DNA from: Streptacidiphilus pinicola
Lineage (GTDB): Bacteria; Actinomycetota; Actinomycetes; Streptomycetales; Streptomycetaceae
Assembly (NCBI RefSeq): GCF_003258295.1
Contig: NZ_QKYN01000091.1
Location: 416-48,086 of the forward strand
Direction: 5' to 3'
DNA: 47,671 bases
Shown here piece after piece: positions 18,618 through 26,903 of this stretch. Position numbers and translations under genes: made by a program. The notes beneath the pieces were generated by a model. It did no database searches and was not told the origin of the DNA. It saw only the letters and a program-made list of their open reading frames with translations. Every line of letters begins with the position of its first letter. Position 1 is the stretch's first letter.

Positions 18618-19202
18618 ATGACCCAGGTGGTGTCGGGACGCGGTCGGCTCACGCCCGAGCGGGAGGCGGAGCTCTACGAGCACGTCATCGCGCTGGTGCG
18701 GGAGCACGGCTACGACTCGCTGACCATGGACGCGGTCGCGGGCCGAGCCCACGTCAGCAAGGCGACGCTGTACCGGCAGTGGCAGGGCAAGCCGCAACTG
18801 GTCGCCTCGGCGATGCGGCACACCAAGCCGCTGCCCTACGACGGCATCGACACCGGCAGCCTGCGCGGTGACCTGTACGCGCTTGCCGACGTGGGGACCC
18901 GGCTGGAGGAGGACACGGTCTTCATGACCGCGGTCGCCCACGCCGTCCAGACCAACCCGGACCTGGGCGAGGCGCTGCGGGAGATGATGATCTCCCCGAT
19001 GCGCCGGGTGCTGCAGCAGGTGCTGGACCGGGCGGTGGACCGGGGCGAGGTACGCGCGGGCGCGGCGGCGGGGGAGTTCCTCGCCCACGCGCTGTTCGGC
19101 GCGCTGCCCGCCCGCAAGATCCTCGACGACGCCTTCGCCGATCCGGCCTACATGAAGCGCTACGTCGACGCGGTGGTCCTTCCGGCGCTGCTGAACAGCT
19201 GA
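18618..19202 (+). CDS. TetR-family transcriptional regulator
   Basis: 194 residues. The N-terminal helix-turn-helix is ELYEHVIALVREHGYDSLTMDAVAGRAHVSKATLYRQWQGKPQLVASAM (about 17-65), the normal TetR_N layout. The C-terminal two-thirds is helical and would bind a ligand and dimerise. ATG 18618 lies only 4 nt after the rluB stop, so it can be read through from the rluB operon. The MFS efflux gene follows on the same strand, and two palindromes of one sequence type lie between them. The simplest reading is a repressor of that pump, possibly also limiting its own read-through transcript. Confidence 0.9.
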   Translation: MTQVVSGRGRLTPEREAELYEHVIALVREHGYDSLTMDAVAGRAHVSKATLYRQWQGKPQLVASAMRHTKPLPYDGIDTGSLRGDLYALADVGTRLEEDTVFMTAVAHAVQTNPDLGEALREMMISPMRRVLQQVLDRAVDRGEVRAGAAAGEFLAHALFGALPARKILDDAFADPAYMKRYVDAVVLPALLNS

Positions 19203-19218
19203 GACGGTCGTCACAGAC

Positions 19219-19248
19219 GCCCATCGAAACGGTTTCGTTTCGATGGGC
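19219..19248. promoter_or_regulatory. Operator 1 / hairpin before the MFS gene
   Basis: A perfect 12-bp inverted repeat, GCCCATCGAAAC (19219-19230) and its complement at 19237-19248, around 6 nt. At its heart is CGAAACGGTTTCG (19225-19237). It lies 17 nt after the TetR stop, so it may serve both as operator and as the terminator of tetR. Confidence 0.65.
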
Positions 19249-19269
19249 GTATTGTTGTCGAGGAAGAGT

Positions 19270-19284
19270 ACGAAACCGTTTCGT
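19270..19284. promoter_or_regulatory. Operator 2 before the MFS gene
   Basis: ACGAAACCGTTTCGT, a perfect palindrome with a 1-nt centre, repeats the core of operator 1 (CGAAAC-N-GTTTCG). Its centre is 46 bp from that of operator 1. It sits 11 nt before the ATG, next to the ribosome-binding GGAG (19287-19290). Binding of the neighbouring TetR protein is inferred from position and symmetry. Confidence 0.65.
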
Positions 19285-19295
19285 TCGGAGTCGCT

Positions 19296-20795
19296 ATGTC
19301 GCAGACGCAGACACCCACCGCGGTCGAGCGGGTGGGGGAGGGTGCCGCCGCCGCGCACGGCAGCCGCCGCTGGTGGGCGCTGGCCGTCATCGGTCTCGCC
19401 CAGCTGATGGTGGTGCTGGACGGCACCATCGTGAACATCGCCCTGCCCTCGGCCCAGCAGGCGCTGGGCTTCTCCAACGCCGACCGGCAGTGGGTGGTCA
19501 CCGCCTACGCGCTGGCCTTCGGCTCGCTGCTGCTGCTCGGCGGACGCCTCGCCGACCTGTTCGGCCGCAAGATCGTCTTCCTGGTCGGCGTCGGCGGCTT
19601 CGCGGCCGCCTCCGCGCTCGCCGGGGCCGCGGGCGACTTCTCCGTGCTGGTGACCGGCCGCGCGCTGCAGGGCCTGTTCGGCGCGCTGCTCGCGCCCGCC
19701 GCGCTGTCGATCCTCAACACCACCTTCACCGACGCCAAGGAGCGCGCCAAGGCCTTCGGCATCTACGGCGCCATCGCCGGCGCGGGCGGCGGCATCGGCC
19801 TGCTGCTCGGCGGTCTGCTGACGGAGCATCTGAACTGGCGCTGGACGCTCTTCGTCAACCTCTTCTTCGCGGCCCTCGCGCTCGCCGGCGGTTTCGCCTT
19901 CCTGCGCAACGGCGCCCCGGCCAAGCGACCCAAGCTCGACCTGCCCGGCACCCTGCTGGTCTCCGGCGGCCTCTTCGGCCTGGTCTACGGTCTGTCCAAC
20001 GCCGAGTCGCACAGCTGGGGCTCGCCGCAGACCTGGGGCTTCCTGGCGGCCGGCGGCCTGCTGCTCGCCGTCTTCACCTGGTGGCAGACCCGCGCCGAGC
20101 ACCCGCTGCTGCCGCTGCGCGTGCTGCTGGACCGCAACCGCGGCGCGTCCTTCCTCGCCTCGGGCATCACCAGCGCGGGCATGTTCGGCGTCTTCCTCTT
20201 CCTGACCTACTACCTGCAGGAGACGCTGCACTACAGCCCGGTGCAGACCGGCCTCGGCTTCCTGCCGATGATCGGCGCGCTGATGGTCTCCGCGCAGCTC
20301 GCCACGCTCGTGCTGCTGCCGCGCATCGGCCCCAAGCCGCTCGTCCCGTTCGGCATGGCGCTCGCCGCGATCGCCATGGTCTGGTTCACCAACCTGGGCC
20401 TGCACAGCTCCTACAGCTCCGCCGTCCTGCCGCCGCTGCTGGTCATGGGCTTTGCTCTGGGCCTGATCATGCCGGTCGCGATGAGCCTGGCCACCGACCG
20501 GATCGCCGAGCACGACGCGGGCGTCGCCTCCGCCGCGGTCAACACCACGCAGCAGATCGGCGGTTCCATCGGCACCGCCCTGCTCAACACCCTCGCCACC
20601 AGCGCCGGCGCGCACTACATGACGGGCCGGATGCCCACCCCGGTGAACCTGGCCGACGCGCAGCTGCACAGCTACGCCACCGCCTACTGGTGGTCGGCCG
20701 GCTTCTTCGCCGCGGGTCTGGTGCTCTCCTTCGTCCTCTACCGTCGAGGCCGCGTGCAGCAGGACGCGAACGCGCCCGTCGCCGTCCACATGTGA
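19296..20795 (+). CDS. MFS drug efflux transporter, DHA2 (EmrB/QacA) family
   Basis: 499-residue membrane protein with about 14 hydrophobic segments, typical of proton-driven drug exporters of the DHA2 type. Helix 1 contains the family motif LDGTIVNIALPSAQQALGF, and the loop between helices 2 and 3 is GGRLADLFGRKI (motif A). A motif C-like glycine-rich stretch GAIAGAGGGIGLLLGGLL is in helix 5. The start ATG 19296 has GGAG 5 nt upstream. It is paired with the TetR gene and its two operators. The exported compound cannot be told. Confidence 0.93.
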   Translation: MSQTQTPTAVERVGEGAAAAHGSRRWWALAVIGLAQLMVVLDGTIVNIALPSAQQALGFSNADRQWVVTAYALAFGSLLLLGGRLADLFGRKIVFLVGVGGFAAASALAGAAGDFSVLVTGRALQGLFGALLAPAALSILNTTFTDAKERAKAFGIYGAIAGAGGGIGLLLGGLLTEHLNWRWTLFVNLFFAALALAGGFAFLRNGAPAKRPKLDLPGTLLVSGGLFGLVYGLSNAESHSWGSPQTWGFLAAGGLLLAVFTWWQTRAEHPLLPLRVLLDRNRGASFLASGITSAGMFGVFLFLTYYLQETLHYSPVQTGLGFLPMIGALMVSAQLATLVLLPRIGPKPLVPFGMALAAIAMVWFTNLGLHSSYSSAVLPPLLVMGFALGLIMPVAMSLATDRIAEHDAGVASAAVNTTQQIGGSIGTALLNTLATSAGAHYMTGRMPTPVNLADAQLHSYATAYWWSAGFFAAGLVLSFVLYRRGRVQQDANAPVAVHM

Positions 20796-20850
20796 CGGTG
20801 CTTCATGTGGGCGGGACGGGCGCGTCGTTCCGGTGGGGCGGTCGCCTGGG

Positions 20851-22983
20851 TCAGGCGGCCGCCTCCTCCGCCTGCTGGATCAGCAGGCGGGCCGCCTTGA
20901 CCAGGCGGTCCGCCGTGCCGTCCGTGATCCGGTGGTGGCCGGTGGCCGCGCCGTCCAGGGCCGCGGCGATCTGGCCGGCCAGCGCGTCGCGCTCGCGGCC
21001 GAGCGTGCTGAGCGTCGCCTCGTCGGCCCGGTAGGTCGCGTCACCCGCCGAGGCGGAGGAGACGCCCTGGTTCGACAGCTTCAGCGTCGCGGCGGCGAAG
21101 GCGCCCACCCCCGCGTCCAGCTGCTTGTAGGCGGCGGCCAGCTGCGTGTACTGCCTGTCGCTGGCGCGCAGCGTCCCGTGCAGGGCCTGGGCGGTCAGGA
21201 ACGGGGTCAGCACCACGCCGTCACCGCGGTAGTCGCTGCGCAGGCCGCTCAGGGCCAGCAGCGTCGCCCGGATGTCGGTGTGGTCGGACCAGACGGCGTG
21301 CGTGACGCCGAGGTGCTTCACGCCCGGACCGGCCAGGCCGAGCCAGGTGGTGTTGATGTCGGACGAGAAGTCGCCGTGGTTCCAGGCGTAGGCGGGGCCG
21401 AGCGCCACACAGGTCGAGTTGCAGTTCGCCGCGCCGCCGTAGACGTAGTAGTTCGGGTCGGCGAACGAGGTGAACGTCGGCGTGCGGGCCGCGTCGCCGG
21501 TGACCATGTGGAGCAGCTTCATCTCCGTCTGGTCCGCCAGGTACTTGTTGACCACGTCCGTCTTGCCCGTGATCGGGTTGACCGCCGTGACCTTGGACCA
21601 GGCCTGCTCCAGCGAGCGGGTCTTCGGGTCGTCCTGGGCCGGGTTGCCGGTGACGTAGAAGTTCGGCGCCGAGTCCGCGTGCAGCTTGAACGGCGTGGTC
21701 ACCCCGGTCTGGGTGGCCAGCAGGCCGTTGGCGTTCGCGTTGATCTCGCCCAACTGCGCGTACGTGCACGGGATCGTGACGCCGTCACAGTTGGCCGGGC
21801 TCGGCTTGCCGCCGACGAAGTGGTCGTTCTCGTCGGAGGTCACCACGAAGTCGGTGTTCTTCGTGGTGATGCCGTCCTTGGCCAGGCGCCCGAAGAAGGT
21901 CGCGAAGGCGGCGTCGTAGCTCTTCAGCTGCGCCACGTAGCCGGCCTCGCCCGGACCCATCGCGCCCCACGGCGCGGCGTGCCGGTCGTGGGCGTCGGAG
22001 ATGTAGGCGAAGGTGACCGGCACGCCGGACTCCTGCATCTGCGCCACGTAGCCGAGCGAGTTGGCCGCGCTCATGCCGTCGAAGCCCGGGAAGCCCGGGT
22101 TGCCCTTGGCGTCGGTGATCGGCGTGCCGTCGGTCGACTTGACCACACCGGACTTCGAGATGGCCGGGTCCACCGACTTGGCGCCGAACAGCGCCTGGTA
22201 GCCGTGGTAGCCGCCCGGCTCGTCCGGCAGCAGGTCCGCGTTCGCGCCCGCGCCCGCGCCCGCGCACAGCTTGGAGCCCTTGGCGCAGTGGATGCCGATG
22301 CCGTCGAAGTCGGTCGTCGCCTTGTTCGGGTCGGCCTTGGCCTCGGCCGCCTGGGGCGAGTTGGCCCCGAAGACCTTGTTGATGTCGACGGTGGTGTTCT
22401 CCAGCACGGTGTTCGCCACCGAGACCGCGCCGTAGTCGCAGCCGGCCCGGGTGTAGGAGACCCACGGTGCCGGGGTGTTCTTGCCCTGCGGCGTCACCAT
22501 CGTGTAGCTGGAGTCGCTCGGGGTCGGCACCGAGGTGTCTGCCACGCCGTCGGTCCAGTAGGCGAAGCTCGCCGCGCTGTTGGAGGTGCCGTCCGGGTTG
22601 AAGTACCGGTAGGAGTTGGCCACCGACTGGCCGTGCCGGTCGCCGTACAGGCCGGTCAGCGACGTGAGGATGTCGTTGCCGGTGTGCGCGATCAGCGGCG
22701 TGTGGTGGTTGGTGTCCACCACCCCGTTCGACTTCAGGAAGTTCAGCAGATGCGGCATCTGCTCCAGGTCGGACGGGACGTTGGGGTTGTCCCGGGTGAA
22801 GTGCACGTTGTCGAACTGCAGATAGATCACGTGCTTGAGGCCGGGGTTGTCGGTGTCCAGCCGACAGCCCGACGCGTGGTTCTGTGGCGACGGCTGGGTG
22901 GCGGCCGTCGCGGGGATCGCCGCGGCGCCCCCGATGGCCAGCCCGGCGGCAACCGCCAGGGCCGCGACCTTGCTCCTGCGCAT
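20851..22983 (-). CDS. Secreted phosphatase/phosphodiesterase-like protein, alkaline phosphatase superfamily
   Basis: 710 residues with a Sec signal peptide (MRRSKVAALAVAAGLAIGG, cleaved near ATA-A at about 27-28). The mature part has the metal-ligand pattern of the alkaline phosphatase/sulfatase fold: Asp58 in YLQFDN, Thr101 in IAHTGND as the likely nucleophile, SDAHDRHAAPWG at about 331, TSDENDH at about 384 and WNHGDF at about 535. The substrate is unknown. The last 110 residues are a helical tail. ATG 22983 has GGGAG upstream on the minus strand; the open frame runs on to 23118 but the signal peptide fixes the start. It is convergent with the MFS gene, 55 nt apart. Confidence 0.75.
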   Translation of the reverse strand: MRRSKVAALAVAAGLAIGGAAAIPATAATQPSPQNHASGCRLDTDNPGLKHVIYLQFDNVHFTRDNPNVPSDLEQMPHLLNFLKSNGVVDTNHHTPLIAHTGNDILTSLTGLYGDRHGQSVANSYRYFNPDGTSNSAASFAYWTDGVADTSVPTPSDSSYTMVTPQGKNTPAPWVSYTRAGCDYGAVSVANTVLENTTVDINKVFGANSPQAAEAKADPNKATTDFDGIGIHCAKGSKLCAGAGAGANADLLPDEPGGYHGYQALFGAKSVDPAISKSGVVKSTDGTPITDAKGNPGFPGFDGMSAANSLGYVAQMQESGVPVTFAYISDAHDRHAAPWGAMGPGEAGYVAQLKSYDAAFATFFGRLAKDGITTKNTDFVVTSDENDHFVGGKPSPANCDGVTIPCTYAQLGEINANANGLLATQTGVTTPFKLHADSAPNFYVTGNPAQDDPKTRSLEQAWSKVTAVNPITGKTDVVNKYLADQTEMKLLHMVTGDAARTPTFTSFADPNYYVYGGAANCNSTCVALGPAYAWNHGDFSSDINTTWLGLAGPGVKHLGVTHAVWSDHTDIRATLLALSGLRSDYRGDGVVLTPFLTAQALHGTLRASDRQYTQLAAAYKQLDAGVGAFAAATLKLSNQGVSSASAGDATYRADEATLSTLGRERDALAGQIAAALDGAATGHHRITDGTADRLVKAARLLIQQAEEAAA

Positions 22984-23170
22984 CCTGCTCCCTCGTAGTG
23001 GTCCTGTGTCCATGACGCGCGTAGAACGTGACGGAACACAGTGGCACGCGAGCCGCCGACGCGAAAGAGGGCGCACAGGTACGACATGTGTCCTGCGCGT
23101 GAATTGACGGAGAATCACCCCGGGACCGGAAACGCGGCCGGGAACGGGGTCGGAGACCGGACCGGCTGGT

Positions 23171-23509
23171 TCAGCTCCAGACGGCGAGCGAGGCCCAGCG
23201 GCCCTCCGTGTCGCGCCGCGCCTCCAGCATCCCGACCACAGCCGCCCGGTTGACCGGCCCGTAGACGTGCGGATACGTGCCGCCGTCCTTGGCCTCCTCC
23301 CAGCGCACCGGCGCGTCCAGCACGGCCTCGTCGATCAGCAGCACCATCAGCGGCACCCGCGTGCTGCGGAACCGGGCGTTGGCCGCCACCAGCGCCTGCT
23401 CCTCGTCGGCGGAGCAGTGGATGAAGCCCTCCAGCGCCAGCGAGGGCGTGCTGTACGGGCGGTCCGGGTGTTCCAGCCACGCGTCGAGCGGCGTCAGGTG
23501 GAAGAGCAT
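23171..23509 (-). CDS. DUF952 family protein
   Basis: 112-residue small globular protein with the DUF952 pattern: MLFHLTPLDAWLEHPDRPYSTPSLALEGFIHCSADEE, then LLIDEAVLD, then GGTYPHVYGPVNRAAV near the end. The conserved EGFIHCS and HVYGP elements suggest an active site; family members have been likened to ADP-ribosyltransferase/glutathione-S-transferase-like folds, but the function is not known to me. I start at ATG 23509 because the family begins at MxFH. An in-frame ATG at 23584 would overlap the divergent peptidase gene start by 2 nt. The 187-nt gap to the phosphatase gene start holds nothing clear. Confidence 0.8.
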   Translation of the reverse strand: MLFHLTPLDAWLEHPDRPYSTPSLALEGFIHCSADEEQALVAANARFRSTRVPLMVLLIDEAVLDAPVRWEEAKDGGTYPHVYGPVNRAAVVGMLEARRDTEGRWASLAVWS

Positions 23510-23582
23510 GTCCTGTTTGTACCCCAGTCGGGCCCGGTCGAGTAGTGCGCGCGGACGGGGTCCACGTGATGGACTTGGTGCC

Positions 23583-24719
23583 ATGGCACACGATGGAGAT
23601 CACGGTTTCAGAGACACGAGTCCGGCCGACCGGATCACCCGCGCGCAGACCGCCGCGCGCGACGCCGGCCTCGACGCCCTGCTCATCACCCCCGGGCCGG
23701 ACCTGCGCTACCTCACCGGCTACGAGGCGCTCCCGCTGGAGCGCCTGACCTGCCTCGCCGTCCCCGCCGAGGGCGAGCCCTTCCTGGTTGTCCCGCTGCT
23801 GGAGAAGCCCGCCGCGGAGTCCTCGCCGGTCGGCGCGCTCGACCTGGAGATCGTCGCCTGGACCGAGACCGAGGACCCCTACGCCCTCACCGTCTCCCGT
23901 CTCCCGCGGCGCATCGGCCGCGTCGGCGTGGACAACCACATGTTCGCCGAGAAGGTCCTCGCCTTCCGCAGCGCCCTGCCCGGCGCCGAACAGGCCCTGG
24001 CCGGCGGCGTCCTTGGCGAGCTGCGGATGCGAAAGAGCGCCGCCGAGATCGCCGCGCTGCTGGAGGCCGCCGAGGCCATCGACAAGGTCCACTCCGCGAT
24101 GGAGGAGTGGCTGCGCCCCGGCCGCACCGAGGCCGAAGTCGGCCGCGACGTCGCCGACGCGATCCTCGCCGCCGGCCACGCCCGCGTCGACTTCGTCATC
24201 GTCGCCTCCGGCCCCAACGGCGCCTCCCCGCACGCCGAGGTCTCCGACCGGGTCATCGCGCCCGGCGATCCGGTCGTGGTCGACATCGGCGGCACGATGC
24301 CGTCGGGCTACTGCTCCGACTCCACCCGCAACTACTGCGTCGGCCGCCCGTCCGCGCGCTACGAGGAGCTGTACGACGTCCTGCTCCACGCCCAGAAGGA
24401 GCAGTGCGACGCGGTGGCGCCAGGCGTCACCGCCGAACAGCTGGACGCGGTCGGCCGCGACCTGATCGCCAAGGCCGGCTACGGCGAGTTCTTCATCCAC
24501 CGCACCGGCCACGGCATCGGCCTGGAGACCCACGAGGAGCCCTACATCGTCTCCGGCTCCACGCTGCCGCTGGAGCCGGGCATGGCCTTCTCGATCGAGC
24601 CCGGCATCTACCTGCCCGGCGAGTTCGGCGCCCGCATCGAGGACATCGCCGTCTGCACGGCGGAGGGCGGCGAGCGGCTGAACCTGACGAGCCGGGAGCT
24701 CCGGATCCTCGCGGGGTAG
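23583..24719 (+). CDS. M24-family metallopeptidase (Xaa-Pro dipeptidase/aminopeptidase)
   Basis: 378-residue pita-bread peptidase. The N-terminal creatinase-like domain (about 15-135) includes GLDALLITPGPDLRYLTGY. The catalytic domain has all five expected metal ligands: Asp234 (VVVDIGG), Asp246 (YCSDSTR), His310 (RTGHGIG), Glu339 (SIEPGIY) and Glu353 (ARIEDI). It likely removes the residue before proline from short peptides in the cytosol. Start ATG 23583, with no strong Shine-Dalgarno. The gene is divergent from the DUF952 gene with only 73 nt between starts, so their promoters must overlap. Confidence 0.92.
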   Translation: MAHDGDHGFRDTSPADRITRAQTAARDAGLDALLITPGPDLRYLTGYEALPLERLTCLAVPAEGEPFLVVPLLEKPAAESSPVGALDLEIVAWTETEDPYALTVSRLPRRIGRVGVDNHMFAEKVLAFRSALPGAEQALAGGVLGELRMRKSAAEIAALLEAAEAIDKVHSAMEEWLRPGRTEAEVGRDVADAILAAGHARVDFVIVASGPNGASPHAEVSDRVIAPGDPVVVDIGGTMPSGYCSDSTRNYCVGRPSARYEELYDVLLHAQKEQCDAVAPGVTAEQLDAVGRDLIAKAGYGEFFIHRTGHGIGLETHEEPYIVSGSTLPLEPGMAFSIEPGIYLPGEFGARIEDIAVCTAEGGERLNLTSRELRILAG

Positions 24720-24789
24720 CCATCTTGCCCACCGGACAGCGGTTTCCGTCCCGTGTCCGTCCGGTTACGGTAAGCGCGGACGGCCGCCG

Positions 24790-24819
24790 GATCGGATCGG
24801 ACTGCGCCCCGATCCGATC
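24790..24819. terminator. Hairpin between the peptidase gene and tyrA
   Basis: GATCGGATCGG (24790-24800) pairs perfectly over 11 bp with CCGATCCGATC (24809-24819) around an 8-nt loop, 70 nt after the peptidase stop. GGCCGCC flanks both sides. Probably a terminator; the 211-nt gap must also hold the tyrA promoter, which I cannot place. Confidence 0.55.
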
Positions 24820-24930
24820 GGCCGCCGCGACGCCCCCGCGATCTTTCGGGGATGATGGCAGCCTGAGACCCCCGCTCTGACGACTTCCGCTCTGAGCCCC
24901 CTGTTCTGCGACCCCCGAGGACGAACCCGC

Positions 24931-26013
24931 ATGCGCACCGCCGTCGTGATCGGCACCGGACTGATCGGCACCTCCGCCGCCCTCGCGCTGAGCGCCCGCG
25001 GCATGACGGTCCACCTGCGCGACGCCGACCCCGACGCGGCCCGTACCGCCGCGTCGCTGGGCGCGGGTACCACCGAACCGCCGACCGGCCAGGTCGACCT
25101 CGCAGTCATCGCCGTGCCGCCCGCGCTCGTCGGCCGCGTCCTCGCCGACGCGCAGCGCGAGGGCCTCGCCCGCGCCTACACCGACGTGGCCAGCGTCAAG
25201 GACGGCCCGCGCCAGGACGTGCTCGCGCTCGGCTGCGACACCACCACCTACGTCGGCAGCCACCCGATGGCCGGCGCCGAACGCACCGGGCCGCTCGCCG
25301 CGCGCGCCGACCTCTTCGACGGCCGCACCTGGGTGCTCACGCCGATGCCGGACACCTCCACCGACACCCTCAACGCCGCGCTGGAACTCGTCGCGCTGTG
25401 CGGCGCCGTCCCCGTCCTGATGGACGCCGCCGCGCACGACCGCGCCGTCGCACTGGTCTCCCACACCCCGCAGGTCGTGGCCTCCCTGGTCGCCGCCCGG
25501 CTGGAGCACGCCGGCGAGAACGCCGTGCGCCTGGCCGGGCCCGGTATCCGCGACACCACCCGGATCGCGGGCTCGAACCCGGCGATGTGGGTGGAGATCC
25601 TCAGCGCCAACGCGGGCGCCGTCGCGGACACCCTGGAGGAGTTCGCCGCCGACCTCACCGGCGCCGTCGCCGGGCTGCGCGCCCTGCAGGCCGCCGACGA
25701 GGAGAAGCGCGGCGAGGGCGCCGTCGCCGTCGAGGACGTGCTGCGCCGCGGCAACGCCGGCCGCGCCCGGATCCCCGGCAAGCACGGCGCGCCGCCCACC
25801 CGCTACGAGGAGGTCGTCGTCCTCATCGGCGACCAGCCCGGCGAGCTCGCCCGTCTCTTCGCCGACGCGGGTCGCGCCGGGGTCAACATCGAGGACGTCG
25901 CCATCGAGCACTCCACCGGCCAGCAGGCCGGCCTGGTCAAGCTCAGCGTCGCCCCCGCCGCCATACCCACGCTCGCCGCCGCCCTGCGCGAGCACGGCTG
26001 GCAGCTGCGCTAG
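24931..26013 (+). CDS. tyrA: Prephenate dehydrogenase with ACT domain
   Basis: Converts prephenate to 4-hydroxyphenylpyruvate with NAD(P) in tyrosine synthesis. 360 residues. The Rossmann motif GTGLIG is at 8-13, followed by an acidic DADPD that favours NAD. The catalytic region [11 protein letters not shown] is in the middle of the dehydrogenase domain. Residues about 290-360 ([32 protein letters not shown]) form an ACT domain, usually the site of feedback control by an aromatic amino acid. Start ATG 24931. It is followed by cmk at 123 nt and der, the order usual for streptomycetes. Confidence 0.95.
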   Translation: MRTAVVIGTGLIGTSAALALSARGMTVHLRDADPDAARTAASLGAGTTEPPTGQVDLAVIAVPPALVGRVLADAQREGLARAYTDVASVKDGPRQDVLALGCDTTTYVGSHPMAGAERTGPLAARADLFDGRTWVLTPMPDTSTDTLNAALELVALCGAVPVLMDAAAHDRAVALVSHTPQVVASLVAARLEHAGENAVRLAGPGIRDTTRIAGSNPAMWVEILSANAGAVADTLEEFAADLTGAVAGLRALQAADEEKRGEGAVAVEDVLRRGNAGRARIPGKHGAPPTRYEEVVVLIGDQPGELARLFADAGRAGVNIEDVAIEHSTGQQAGLVKLSVAPAAIPTLAAALREHGWQLR

Positions 26014-26136
26014 GGCCGGTCTGCAAACCCCCGCTGCCCCTTCCGCCCCCCGCTGCTCCTTCCGCGGCCGGACGGGTGGTCGCGGACGGTAACCTTGACG
26101 TGGACCCCTGCCCCGCGTTCCGAAGGAAGCCGCCCC

Positions 26137-26835
26137 GTGGACCACTCCTCTGCCCCGGTCGTCGTCGTGCTCGACGGCCCCGCCGGCACCGGAAAGTCGA
26201 CCGTCTCGCGGGAGATCGCCGCCCGTCTGGGCCTGAGCTTCCTGGACACGGGCGCGATGTACCGGGCCGTCACCTTCTGGATGCTGACCAACGAGGTCGA
26301 TGTCGACGACCCTTACGCGGTCGCGCTCGCCGCCGACAAGCCGCACGTCGTCTCCGGCACCGACGCCGACGGGCCCACCATCACCGTCGACGGCGTCGAC
26401 GTCTCCGGGCCGATCCGGGAGCAGGCCGTCACCGCCGCCGTCAGCGCCGTCAGCGCCGTGCCCGAGGTGCGCACCCGCATGGTCGAGCTGCAGCGCGCCT
26501 CCGCGGTCGCCGCGAAGCGCGGCATGGTCGCCGAGGGCCGCGACATGGGCACCGTCGTCTTCCCCGAGGCCGATCTGAAGGTCTTCCTCACCGCCTCCGC
26601 CGAGACCCGCGCCGCCCGCCGGGCCGCACAGCAGGGCGTCTCCGACCCGCACGCGATAGCCGCCATCCTGGCCGACATCAACCGCCGCGACGCCGCCGAC
26701 TCCGGTCGCGCCACCGCGCCGCTGCGCAAGGCCGACGACGCCGTCGAGGTCGACACCAGCGAGATGAGCCCCGAGCAGGTCATCACGCACATCATCGGGC
26801 TGGTGCGCGACCGCGCCGCCGCCCGCCTGGGCTGA
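26137..26835 (+). CDS. cmk: Cytidylate kinase
   Basis: Phosphorylates CMP and dCMP with ATP. 232 residues. P-loop GPAGTGKS at 14-21, then the substrate-binding [15 protein letters not shown], then [31 protein letters not shown] with the conserved RDxGT motif, and the lid region [26 protein letters not shown] 26137 is chosen because GAAGGA stands 9 nt upstream and homologous sequence starts just after; the frame is open to 26095. Together with pyrG in this window it covers two steps of CTP supply. Confidence 0.95.
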   Translation: MDHSSAPVVVVLDGPAGTGKSTVSREIAARLGLSFLDTGAMYRAVTFWMLTNEVDVDDPYAVALAADKPHVVSGTDADGPTITVDGVDVSGPIREQAVTAAVSAVSAVPEVRTRMVELQRASAVAAKRGMVAEGRDMGTVVFPEADLKVFLTASAETRAARRAAQQGVSDPHAIAAILADINRRDAADSGRATAPLRKADDAVEVDTSEMSPEQVITHIIGLVRDRAAARLG

Positions 26836-26903
26836 GCCTCGCGGCGACCGCGCAGCCCCCACCCGCCACCACACAGCCGAACACGAGAGTTGGCACCGCG
26901 CAC

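Noticed and set aside
20833-22998. Long plus-strand frame opposite the secreted phosphatase
   Set aside because: Val/Arg/Gly-rich antisense shadow; the minus strand has the signal peptide, metal ligands and codon bias.
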